Positions 1 through 10,137 of a stretch of DNA of 64,000 nt are shown in pieces. Under the pieces are notes generated by a model. The model made no database searches and was not told the DNA's origin. It worked only from the letters and a program-made list of their open reading frames with translations. The position numbers and the translations under genes were made by a program. The DNA is taken from NCBI RefSeq assembly GCF_000764305.2, contig NW_025938090.1:1-64000 (forward strand), written 5' to 3'. Every line of letters begins with the position of its first letter. The stretch's first letter is position 1. Source of the DNA: Hyalella azteca (Eukaryota > Arthropoda > Malacostraca > Amphipoda > Hyalellidae).

Positions 1-1530
1 AGTTGCGACTCTGTCAACTCTTGACCAGCTATTAGCGGTGTATTCATTGCTGCACCTGGGTCAATGAGGTCTTGTTCCTCAGATGTAATATTCATTGTGT
101 TCACGGTAGGCACTTTCACAACTTAAGAAAACTGACACTGAGATTGCAAGGCAATGGAACACGTCTTACCTTGACCACAGTTCCGATACCATGACGAATT
201 TTCGCGCACCCAATATAAATACGAGAATGACGGGAGCATGATACTAAACTGCGGACTCGAATATTTTATGGAATGATAATTAAATAATAAAGAAAAAAAG
301 AGTAGAACATACAAAGTTCGGTAAACACTTGTTAAGATATTTTGACCAACCAGTGAACAAAAACAGTTCACCTGCGATGAAATAGAAGCCCAAACAGAAT
401 AACTTAAAAAGGCTACCTTATAGCAACGACTAATATAATTTAAGAAACGAGAAATCCTTAACATGATGAGACTCTTTTACGAGCAATTTATGACATGTGT
501 TGTGTGATTCTAGGCGAAAATCCATTTTAGATGTTAAACATCTTATAAAAATGTCAGTTTTTTTCGATGGAAGGTAAATGTGAGTTAATTTGCATTTAGA
601 AAATATTTAGACCAACGTGAAATTTTGTATGCCTGCTCTACACACAGCTCGTTTCACAGGCTCAAAATGTTTACGAATGCTCAGGCCATACATACATTCA
701 ACCATAAATACGAATGCTTAGGCCATACATACATTCAAAATGCGCATCATTTATTTTTAATTCATCTGGAAACGAGCATGATGGAAGACCTATTTGTTTT
801 TCACACTTCAAGAAAGAAATGAGAAAAGAAACTACCTATAATGCTAAATTCATGTTAAAAGTGGTTCTCTCTTAACCTGGGACTCTAAGTTTTTATTCAC
901 GTAGAGAAATTGAAAAAAAGACGTTTCATCAGACGAGCTTGAAAGAGGAAAGCCGTTTGAAATGGGAAAGAGAAACGCCGTTCGAGAGGGCCGCTTGTTG
1001 GAAACCAACACTGCCCTGCTTCGATAATATCATTATACCACCTTGGTTCCTTCCTCCAATACTGTATGTATGTAGCCTGCCCTTCAACACTTCTGTCCAT
1101 AAGTGTTGAATCCTTGCGTGTTTGTGGCTTTCAAATCCATTTAAGTAGACCTATCTGCCAGCAGGAAAACAGCCTGCTATAGTATGGCCTAGCGTCATCT
1201 GCAAATGCACAAAAAAAATTTGCATCATTCGGACATTTAGTGCCACACCCTTGCAGTGCATATGGTGCCCGCCACCGACCCGTCCTATGCATCGAATCAG
1301 CCTATGATAAGAACGACCATTCATCGAAAGACGATTGATTTTGGAGCATAACTATACTATCTGAAACCTAACATCAGATGATGTGAGCTAAAAATTACGC
1401 AATATAATGATGTAACAAAAGTCATATTCCATCCGTTGTTTGGCGGTGCATGTCAGATTTCATGCAATTCCACTGACGAGCTGGGCTAATTGGTCGCAGT
1501 CCGTTGTTTGCTGAGCACAGTTTAGTTTAG
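1..1530. other. No gene recognised; AT-rich intergenic DNA
   Basis: No open frame here resembles a known family, and no splice-bounded coding stretch was found. The only structure seen is a short tandem duplication at 672-737, listed separately. Confidence 0.5.
672..737. repeat. Two-copy 37-bp tandem duplication
   Basis: The block beginning tacgaatgctcaggccatac at 672 is repeated with one substitution from 709 (period 37 bp). A small local duplication without coding signal. Confidence 0.8.
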
Positions 1531-1778
1531 GGCAGGGTGGCCCAGTGGCTACAATTTAGAGTACAGGATTGGAGCAGAGAGGTGCGGGTTCGATCCCATG
1601 CGACGGTTTTTAGATCGAATCTTCGAGGCTGGGGGGTTATGCATAGCCGAATCGGAGAAGTGAGTTGCATGTTCGAGAACACAACAAAGTGTGAACGTTT
1701 TGCGATGTCAAGAATCTGCAACAGGCCTACAGCAGAAGAAACTCTGAAACCGCCAATACTATTATAATATTATTATTT
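1531..1778 (+). mobile_element. tRNA-derived SINE, copy 1
   Basis: The 5' end is tRNA-like with an internal RNA polymerase III promoter. A box A match (TGGCCCAGTGG) lies at 1538-1548 and a perfect box B (GGTTCGATCCC) at 1587-1597. A tRNA-unrelated body of about 150 bp and a (TTA)n-like AT tail follow. A second copy lies in the same orientation at 18,129. Shared blocks include ggcagggtggcccagtgg, gtgcgggttcgatccca, caacaggcctayrgc and the ctattatta tail. No functional tRNA is implied: the cloverleaf is degenerate. The copies differ at many positions, so this one is old. The repetition and box spacing are seen directly; the SINE assignment follows from them. Confidence 0.85.
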
Positions 1779-1951
1779 TTTCATGGGCAGGTTACTGACA
1801 GCAGGCTTAATCCGCCGCTGTTGTGCGCTCATGCACAGAAATGTGCTAGACGTTCCATTCACGGCTAATTGGTGCACAAAATTGGTGGTTCACAGTTGCA
1901 CTCATGTTGAAAAGTTTAACTCGTACTTCTCCATCATGCATCGCAGCATCT

Positions 1952-2287
1952 TTACCAGCTGGCAGGAGACTTCAGTAACTCATGAAACCAGGTTTTGGGC
2001 GATAACCTCGACTTACCCAATACACATGTATAAATTACCGAGTGAAAAAAGACGTTCAGAGGCAAAGTTGACAATTTATTCGAGGCAAAATGGTGTACAA
2101 GAATTAACGGTATTATTAACATAGGAGACGCATTGTCGTGATGCAAGACAAAGCTTTTTATCGTCCTAGTGACTTGGTTTGCTAGCGCCCCAGCACTTAC
2201 TTCGGTAAATCCATCAGTAATTGATTGATCCTGATTATTGTGACATAGATAAAGCTTAAGAGTCCCAATCGGTACAGACCTTGGCAA
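1952..2287 (-). pseudogene. Decayed mariner-like transposase fragment
   Basis: The minus-strand frame contains FVLHHDNAS, the block around the second catalytic aspartate of mariner transposases (usual form xxLHHDNAPxH). It is followed about 20 residues later by FASNKLSTLP, which fits the family's F-L-A-x-x-x-I-x-x-L-P segment. After that the similarity fades: the expected PYSPDL/CDFFLFP motif is not readable. No terminal inverted repeats or TA duplication were found around it. The fragment covers only part of the catalytic domain and cannot be active. It might be a chance match, but the HHDNA block together with the correctly spaced downstream motif favours a real remnant. Confidence 0.45.
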
Positions 2288-2432
2288 ACGGGTGCGTAAG
2301 ACCGTAGCAAACAGGCGTAGTGAGGCTGTAACGAACAGGTGCGGTGATATCAGAGCGTACAGGTGCGGTGAGATTGTAGCAAACAGGCACGGTCAGATGG
2401 TAGCACACTGGTGCGGTGAGAACAGGCCTTTC
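2283..2432. repeat. 24-bp minisatellite, ~6 degenerate copies
   Basis: Units of the type aaacaggygyrgtgagrytgtarc repeat every 24 bp. Because 24 is a multiple of three, the array keeps a plus-strand frame open (2292-2507) that translates as an eight-residue periodic peptide. There is no evidence that it is translated. Confidence 0.8.
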
Positions 2433-3342
2433 TTCGACATGCCTACTTCCAGTTCCATGCCCTCATCCGTGCCTGCCTCTGTTCTTCAAGGATCTGGAAA
2501 AAAATGAGAGATGAATACATCGTGTAAACCGAGTGTCCTTAAGAATGCAGGCTCTCATAGACATTACAACATTATATCAGGTTTGGAAATGCGTTGAAAC
2601 GTACTATCTTGTATGCACTCACTCTAATTCTGTTGGATGACAATTCAACACCAAGTTATGATATCTTTGGTAGATAAACAAATTTTGATAAGTGAATAAT
2701 TTTTGAAAGTTAATTAAGTTGAAAACATAATCTTGTCATATATACTATCGATTGAATTTGTTTAAAATGCTTGATGCCATTTGGTATGGAAAATCCTTGC
2801 ACCATAATGCATGGAGAGTGATCACTGATCAAATATCTGAACTTTTTTGGAACTATAGTCACAAGATCAATAAAATTAGTTCAATCATTTAAAATTAGTT
2901 CATTTAATCATCTGAATGCGAGAAGACAAGTGTGGGCTTGCCGTTTAAGAGCAGGCCTCAAAGTCAGTGGCCAAGTAGCCAGTAATAGTGCCGCTAGTCT
3001 CATCAGGCACGCACATTCACTCGGAAACCTGAAATAAAAGGCCGTTATCAGGTAATGCTTCACTAACACATACCACAAGATACTAGAAAGCTAACATGAA
3101 TTAATCCGGAACGAAAATCCTAGCATTCCAAGAATCGGATTTTCCCCAAACCAGTTAATGTCAGCGCTCTTAAATTAAGTGCCACTTGAGGATCGGGATA
3201 CGTGACTAAGGCTTGAGGGATAAGTAAGACACAATCTATCTAGAGAAAAGTATCTTGATAATGGGTGGTAGTATATGAGAGTTACGATACAGTATAAGCT
3301 ACGGCGCCGACCGTTAGGTCGGAAAACTCAACCGAGAGCTAC
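2433..3342. other. No feature recognised
   Basis: AT-rich sequence with no recognisable coding, RNA or repeat structure. Confidence 0.4.
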
Positions 3343-3440
3343 TAAGGTTCAAATCGGAGGTTACTTACTAAGGTTACTACTACGGGGGGCTTACTAAGGT
3401 TCAAATCAGAGGTTACTACTACGGAGGGCTTACTAAGGTT
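3343..3440. repeat. Short tandem array (~39-bp units)
   Basis: About two and a half copies of a unit carrying actaaggttcaaatc and ggttactactacggrgggct. Imperfect, with one internally shortened copy. Confidence 0.75.
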
Positions 3441-4250
3441 TCCTACCCAGTTATAGACATCGTACCTCCGTTTACCGTGAGTTCTTGTCCTCGCGACACA
3501 TGACTCAGCATCTAAGGCAAACTGTCAGTGACACCGTGTACTCGTGGCTAACTTAGTAAACACATGATGATTTACTTCCACAAACTACACTCGGAAATTA
3601 ATAATAAAAATTTCAAGTAGCTTATAAACATTTAAAAATAAGTCCCGTTCCATTCCACAGTAAACCTCACTAAGGGAGTAAGGCTCACTTAGTATGGGAT
3701 TATCATTTAACTCCAAAATTGAACGCAACTGACTCTCTCCCATCTTCTGGGAGTGTTACAACCCTTAGCAAGGTGCCCCAAATCAATCTTTGACATCTGC
3801 AACACCTGTCAGCGCAGCAATACCGCATGTGAACGTTTGAAAAGTTGTGTGGTTTCATTTAGAGTTATATTAAAAAAAATTCGTCCCATGCCAAATCTTT
3901 TCATTTGTGAACCGTTTCAAAAGGCGTCTTCTCAAGCTTAGAGAATAATTTCTAGCTAAAATTTACCAACTTTCAGGTCATTAATATTCTATTGCATTCG
4001 AAATTCTTTTTCTGTCTCAGAAACCCGAAATTTACCTACACTCGTCGAACAAATTTCATCTATTTCTCGGTCCCTATATTCATTTTATAAATTGTCAAAA
4101 GATTTGTGAAGTGAACTCTTCTTTCTCAATTGGAATAAATGGTGAAAATCACATAAAAAAAGATATTCAAGCAAATGTAATAATACAATTATATTCAATG
4201 TTAAAATAAATCCTAGGATTCGTTTTCTATTCATCATTTTTTCATATGAA
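3441..4250. other. No feature recognised
   Basis: No coding or RNA signal. The AT-rich sequence runs up to the dispersed repeat module that starts near 4.27 kb. Confidence 0.4.
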
Positions 4251-4392
4251 TGCATTCAACTGATGACACGAAAACCGTCGAAAATGACTTCACAAATATC
4301 GGACACGCATCAAAGTTTTGCGCCTGAGAAGGTCATGTTTGTTATGCAATTTATCATTATACTTGCGAAGCATCATCCCCTTAATATAATTT

Positions 4393-5935
4393 GTCTTACG
4401 TCGTTTTCTATAGACCACCATTATTCTGATAACAAAATCTCAAGTAAATTGCATCTCAAATTTGGGCATATGTCAAATGTCGTTCGTATATTGCATTTGT
4501 ACTTATTTCCCTGTGGAATATTGGCCATAATTTGTATATTGGACACCCGGCCAGTCGCATTAGTATCCACAAACGCGCTCCTCAAAGCTTACATAAAATT
4601 GTCGTGTCGGCCATTAAGAAATATAGGCTTTAGCGTTAAAATTCCATTATTTATTTGAAGAGGCCGTCTCGAGAACCACGATGAACTGGCGGATCATCAA
4701 TTTTGAACCGTTAAGTAGACGAAAAATTTACAGCTTTTAATTGCAAGTAAAAGCTTGTTATATAGCCAGTTTTCATGAAACTTTAATTATTTCTAATACT
4801 TAGTCGTCATTATTTAGCCGATTTTAAATCTTCATTTCCTATGTTAAGATAAATCAGGGACCTTTAATATAATCACTTGTTGGAGTTCTTACTAGGCCAC
4901 TCGGCAACGACCACTGACCTGTACATCAGTGTCATGTAATGAGTACAATTTAAGCTGTTGACAATTTATGTATAATTTATTTTTAATTTTAAATCAAATA
5001 TAATTTAGGACCAAAATTTTTTACTTGAAATGGAAAAGTAATGACTCGCTTCTCATCCTTAGCTACTGAACACTACGTTAAAAGCCTGCGGCTACGTTAA
5101 AAAATTATTGCATTACCAACTAATTTATTCTTGAATCGAGGCGTTCGAACATAACTGCATGTGTCTTGCCGCGATCTCTAGTGCGATCTATTTACGCATA
5201 TATGCACATTTTCTGCTCATATACTGAATGTAGTTCATGTCAGGAGAATATTGTAAATGAGGATTTGTTGTATATGATAATGTTGAAATTCGGCTAAAGA
5301 CTTGTAAACGCAGCAACTGAAAATTTGCCAATGAAACTTGCACGTAGTTGTGGTGTAGAACATTAAAATAAAATACTTAAAAATACTTAAAAAAACACGT
5401 TTTTCTTGTGGACTAAAAAGTAGAAAATAAATAATGGCTCGCCCCAAAAAAACGTGACAACACACGAATTTTGGAAATTTGATGGTGAACGTACAGCCCG
5501 ACCCACGTTTATTTGGGGCGAGCCATAATTTATTCTCTACTTTTTAGTCCACAAGAAAAACGTGTTTTTTAAATTTTTTTTAAGTATTTTATTTTCTACT
5601 TTTTAGTCCACAAGAAAAACGATTAAGATTTGATTAAGTATGACTTGTACGATGATACGCAGCGTCAGCGCCTGCTCGTCTATAACGTGAGCGCCCGCAC
5701 GTCATACTGTATATATAGTATTATAGTATATATACTTTACTCAATTAAGCTAATTTAGGTCTTTAATTGCTAGTTTTAATGATTGTATCTGAAATTTTTA
5801 GGCGAAAATAGCCTGCATGCCGAATTTCAGATCTCTAGAGCAATTAGAAGTGGGCTAATTTTCGTTGTCAATGTTAACAACAAACAAACAAACAAACAAA
5901 CGCGAAGCTGAGTAAAGAAAAACGTGTTAATTAGC
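4393..5935 (+). repeat. Dispersed repeat module, left arm of a 13-kb-spaced inverted pair
   Basis: From 4393 to about 5502, and again from about 5846 to 5935, this sequence matches the reverse complement of 18,910-20,153 almost base for base. Examples are the blocks at 4531-4575 and 5235-5370, and the (AAAC)n tract followed by gcgaagct at 5880-5912. The segment in between (about 5503-5845) is extra here and includes additional inverted and direct copies of an agtccacaagaaaaacg block. No coding capacity or terminal repeats were recognised. It may be a non-autonomous transposon or a segment of a larger element. The transposon interpretation is inferred; the duplication is seen directly. Confidence 0.8.
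5386..5573. repeat. Local palindrome with ~70-bp arms
   Basis: The left arm (about 5386-5457) and right arm (about 5504-5573) are imperfect reverse complements. Both carry the agtccacaagaaaaacgtg and ggggcgagccat blocks. The loop is about 45 bp. A third partial copy of the agtccacaagaaaaacg block follows at about 5603. The inverted partner at 19.0-19.2 kb has only a single copy, so the palindrome arose after the two modules separated, or was lost from the other one. Confidence 0.75.
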
Positions 5936-5939
5936 ATGA

Positions 5940-6560
5940 GCTAATCCAAGCATCCGTGTTAAAATTCCAAAACTCACCACGTAAAATGAATAAAACGCTC
6001 ATGTGAGGATTTTATATCGAGATTCCCAGTGATCAATCGGCTTTTCTTCGGAAAATTACAGACAACATAAATAAATACACACGAATTACCCAACAAGTTT
6101 GCACATTTGTTAAAAACATTCGTCGTTCAGGTATTGCATTCAAACTCATATTTCTGAATTTTTTGTCAATAAATTGTATGTCAAAAGTTAAATGCCTGAC
6201 CAATAGCTTAAGTAACCGCAAAACTGCCAATCAAATTTACAGTCATTATCTATGCGTTAGTTTTCATTAATACATTGTTATTAATTTAACCAGGTTTCAT
6301 TGGAGACGAAAGAAATTGTTTCATTGCCAATTTTCTTAAATTTTTTTTCAATATATCGAATAGTATTTTTCGTTTGCCCTGATAAGTCGAAAATCAAGGC
6401 AACGATCGACATTTTTGTTTCGTTAACGACGTTTCGAATGTATTAATCATTCATAATCAAGTTACAAAACTCATTTAGTGATGAAATTTGAATCGACATA
6501 AGTACAAGATACGGTTATAGTAGGATACTACTCAAAAATCAAAATTGTTCAAAGTAATGC
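5940..6560. other. No gene; diverged repeat-family flank
   Basis: The part at 5965-6055 (cgtaaaatgaataaaac... gatcaatcrgc) resembles 8755-8835. The remainder holds nothing recognisable. Confidence 0.4.
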
Positions 6561-6566
6561 CTAGCC

Positions 6567-6662
6567 ACGAAGATACGAAGAAAAAATTACTCCAAAAAAG
6601 ATATGAAGAAATATGAAGAAAAATTACTCCACGAAGATATGATGAAAAAATTACTCCAAAAG
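6567..6662. repeat. Short tandem array around attactcca
   Basis: Three imperfect copies of a unit of the form aagatatgawgaaaaattactcca lie immediately downstream of the Penelope endonuclease fragment on its coding strand. This could be a terminal tandem expansion of that element. Confidence 0.6.
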
Positions 6663-6965
6663 AGTCTCAAGATTCTGAAATTTGCAATAATTAGAAGGTT
6701 GATCGCAGGAGTCCCGTCCTTAAATGATGACTCAGCTATCGCGAGTCGGTTGGCGTCGGGGCATCTCATGACGACGCTGGTGCACTCCTCCAGCACCGTA
6801 CGGGTGATGGTCTCGTTGTGGGCTTGCATCAGGTGGTTCCTTGGTCCACCAGACTGAAGGTGGCACGTGAGACGTCGGCTTAATGTCGTAGCTGTGAGCC
6901 CGATGTAGTCCATGTTGGGGAAAAGTCTACAGCCTTCTCTAATGCAGGAAAGAATGAATTCATTA
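6650..6965 (-). pseudogene. Penelope-like element GIY-YIG endonuclease fragment
   Basis: Penelope-like retroelements encode a reverse transcriptase followed by a GIY-YIG nuclease that nicks target DNA. On the minus strand the frame reads C-x5-C followed by DYIGLTATTLSRRLTCHL, then a conserved RNHLMQAHNE segment, and finishes with a P-A-I-N motif. This is the core order of the Penelope nuclease (cysteine pair, YIG, arginine, H/N block, then P-x-[IL]-N). The usual catalytic glutamate segment reads LAIAESSFK. The reverse transcriptase is not present upstream, so this is a truncated copy. It differs strongly from the copy at 47 kb, implying at least two Penelope lineages in this genome. Confidence 0.8.
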
Positions 6966-9197
6966 CAGTAATTGTTTGATAAATGAAACTATTCTTAGAA
7001 ATCTGAAATCAAATATAAGGTATAAGTGACGGATATTATAAGCATGCCTATAAAAAGCTTGCGAAAGGAGGTTGCTGTTGTTTTATATTCTTGAATTGCT
7101 CCTATCCAATTTTTTCATTGAATTTTCGACGTTGACATCAGAATTCCTGTTAAAAATATTTTGACCAGTGAACATAAAATTAGGAAAGAAAAACTATGAT
7201 ACTTTTATTTGTAGGAGGTGGACAATTGTGAGCTCCAGCAACAGAGATGGATTTTAAATTGCTAAGAGAAAATCTTTGACTTGATGGTTGGGGAAACGCC
7301 AACGAATATTATTTCCAAATACGCTGTAGAGGAAGCCTTCGTAAATTCGGAGGAAGCCTTCGGTCGCACAGTTATGAATTATCAATTATGGAAAGATATG
7401 CAACAAGGCATTTTTTTAAGATGACTCAAACCATAAATATATATATTGTTTTCAAATTCTCACATGCGACCAAACTGTCCCTGCTGAGCTCAAAGGCATC
7501 TTTATTCGTGTCAGCAATTCTATTATAATGACAACTCACTCACTTATGAAAAAAACATAGCCAACGTATCAGGTGCCCATTTTTTACACAAAAGCACTGC
7601 CATTAGAGTCATAATATATAAAATGTTCCATACTTATTTCGTTCTGAGGGTTTATTATACTGAATCCAGCCGGAAACTCTTGAGTTGAACGCTGCGGATG
7701 AAATAGTAATTTAGTTAGGGATGACATCGTTTTCTTGAAACGTAAATGGATGTTTACATGTTCAGTCGTTCTGGTTTGGGTTCATTATCTCACATTAGCG
7801 TAATATGTACAAATGTTTGAACTGTATATATTTTTAACATAATCCTATGTAGCCAAGAAGTATGGAAAGATATCGCACTAATTAAAGAACCGCGATAGGT
7901 TATAGTTCATGTAAATTCCATAATTAAGTGAAAATGTTAGCAGCCGTGCCTCAGAATATGAGGATATACTGTGAAAAATAGACTAAATATTGAATTTATA
8001 ATGAACGAATTCTAATATGACTCTACTTGCGTGAACATTTCTTAGCGCCCAGTTTCTGAAAATTGAACTCGCACCAACACCAAAGTATCACAAATCACGG
8101 CCAAAAATTCATCGTAGAGCTGATATTAACAAAACGAATTTCTCGTAGGGAATAGTTTTATAATCAAAATCATTAATAAACAAGCTGGACGACTGTAGCA
8201 GGTTGAGAGCTGTTATGCATGCTTCAGAGCTGTTCACTGGATCGACACTTCTTCTTTAAACTAGCCTGCGCAACTATCTCAATCATAATTCTGGAATCGA
8301 TTCCTCAATTGCGTCATTTATTTATCAATGCATTCCATTAATCCCACATTTTTCAAGAGGAATGACTTAACAAATATCTGAACCGTCGCTGAAACATGTG
8401 CCTCAGAAAGTTATATCGGTTTTGTGAGTCGTCATTATATTCGCATTTCATCAAAATTTCCATGGACTGATTTCCTCTCCGTTTCTTAGCGTAAACAATA
8501 ATATTATTCTGACAACAAAACTGCTTCTGAATTGCCTCTCAAGTTTACCTATATATGCACGATATCCGCCGGTAATACATTACATATGATGTCTAATTTC
8601 AAGATAAATTTGTCTTTTTAGCATATATTTTAAGGTTTCAGTTGGCCACTGAAATGAATGCCCAGGAACTGCACAAATATGCCACTGATAACTTACACCT
8701 GGTTATGGCATCGGGCCACAAGCTATTACAAGCTCTCACGTTAACTTCTCACAGCTCACCGTGTAAAATGAATAAAACACCCATTTGAATGTTTTATCTT
8801 AAGAACCCTGATGATCAATCAGCGTTTGTTGTCGAAATTACAACATTCTTTCGCATTTGATTTTCTACTATGAGTTTCGTTCACGTTGAGTCCAAACGAC
8901 GATGTTATATGTTTTGATTACAGTTGAAAATTGCCACATAACCCTAAACTACCGGAGCCCTGATTCTTTTAATTAAAAAATTTACCGTTGTCATTATCGG
9001 TCCAATTTCGAAATTGGCAAATTAAAAAAGTCATTGTTTTTATGTTTTTTCTTGCATAGCTCTTCCCAATAATTGTGTATGATTGTGGTTCAGACCTCGG
9101 TCAATTTACAACCGCAAGTCCGGCTGTAAAATTGTGCGAGAAACGAGAAACAGTTATCGGGGCGCTGGTTCAAACGAATTTCGAAGGCAAGTCACAC
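6966..9197. other. No gene; contains diverged repeat similarity at 8.36-8.84 kb
   Basis: Two stretches resemble the flanks of the 4.4-kb module: 8360-8545 versus 4270-4465, and 8755-8835 versus 5965-6055. They are colinear but much more diverged. The central module itself is missing, which suggests it was inserted into, or lost from, an older repeat. Nothing else is recognisable. Confidence 0.4.
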
Positions 9198-9248
9198 GAC
9201 GCTCCGAGTATAAACGCGTATATTGAACGCGTTTATACTCGGAGCGTC
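9198..9248. repeat. Perfect 22-bp inverted repeat with 7-nt loop
   Basis: The arm gacgctccgagtataaacgc, continuing gt, at 9198-9219 is exactly complementary to 9227-9248, with atattga between. It would form a strong hairpin in RNA or a cruciform in DNA. Its GC content is higher than the surroundings. No run of T residues or conserved partner indicates a terminator or a known microRNA. Confidence 0.9.
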
Positions 9249-9808
9249 AACGATTTAAAAGCTCTTCTTTTAATTACGATTCAAATATATTCGGTAAATT
9301 TCAGTTTAAGAAACTCGTGATTGACTGGTCTAGAGCCCATTCTTCATTTAAAGGTGAAACATGATGAGGCCGATAAATATTTTGCTCAGCAGGTGCTGAA
9401 TTTAATTTCTCATTAAAGTTAATGCAAACCAATAGTTACGCCTCAAATAAGTTCTCAAAAATTTTCCGTCAAAATTGATATAAAATGCATTGCTGAAATT
9501 GTCTCCAGAACTTCAGTTTATAAATATATGTGCCCCATAAATGAATTCGGGATTAATATAAATCGTAGACTGGAGCAACGTGAGTTCAAAGATGCCAAGG
9601 CTACGAATTTTTGCCGACTGTAATGACCTTTTGTTCAGGTAATACTAATGATATATTATCAGTATTGAATACAATAAAAATACGTGAATAGATAAAGTCA
9701 ACCCTAACAATTTTGCAGCTTGGATAGATGAACCACCACGTGCTTGTGAACCTCTACTCGTTTGCTGCAGTTCTCGGGTACTGAGGACCAAAACACACAA
9801 TTGTCTAA
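9249..9808. other. No feature recognised; downstream flank of the lectin gene
   Basis: No coding signal. A possible polyadenylation hexamer for the lectin lies just beyond, at 9809-9814. Confidence 0.4.
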
Positions 9809-9814
9809 TTTATT
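9809..9814 (-). promoter_or_regulatory. Possible poly(A) signal of the lectin gene
   Basis: AATAAA on the minus strand, about 325 bases downstream of the lectin stop codon, and the first canonical hexamer I see in that direction. In AT-rich DNA this motif is common by chance. Confidence 0.3.
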
Positions 9815-10137
9815 TTTAAATCAAGCTGATATGGTCAAGTGTTCTAGAGGATATCCCGATGAGTTCTAAATAATATTTATATCGAGTATATAATTTCCAT
9901 AGGTTCTTTAAAAGATACCCGTTAGGTATGAACTGGCCTGATTAAAAAATTGTAAAAAATGAAGAAAACTGCCTGGAAAATTGTTGATTAAGCGTAAAAC
10001 ATAAGTTCTTCAACTATATCTGAGACGCAAAATCTCGCACTGACAGTTCATGGGCCAGACCAGCTCGATGCCCTGCACGAAATGGTTCGCTTCCGAAATG
10101 CACTGCCCGGAAAGGGTCTTGTCTAAAAATGATTCCC

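Noticed and set aside
1531..1605. Functional tRNA gene
   Set aside because: Only boxes A and B are present; arms do not pair into a cloverleaf, and the same unit with its 3' body recurs at 18.1 kb, so it is a SINE.
3350..3362. Box B-like ggttcaaatc as part of a tRNA
   Set aside because: No box A at the right distance and the word belongs to a local tandem repeat.
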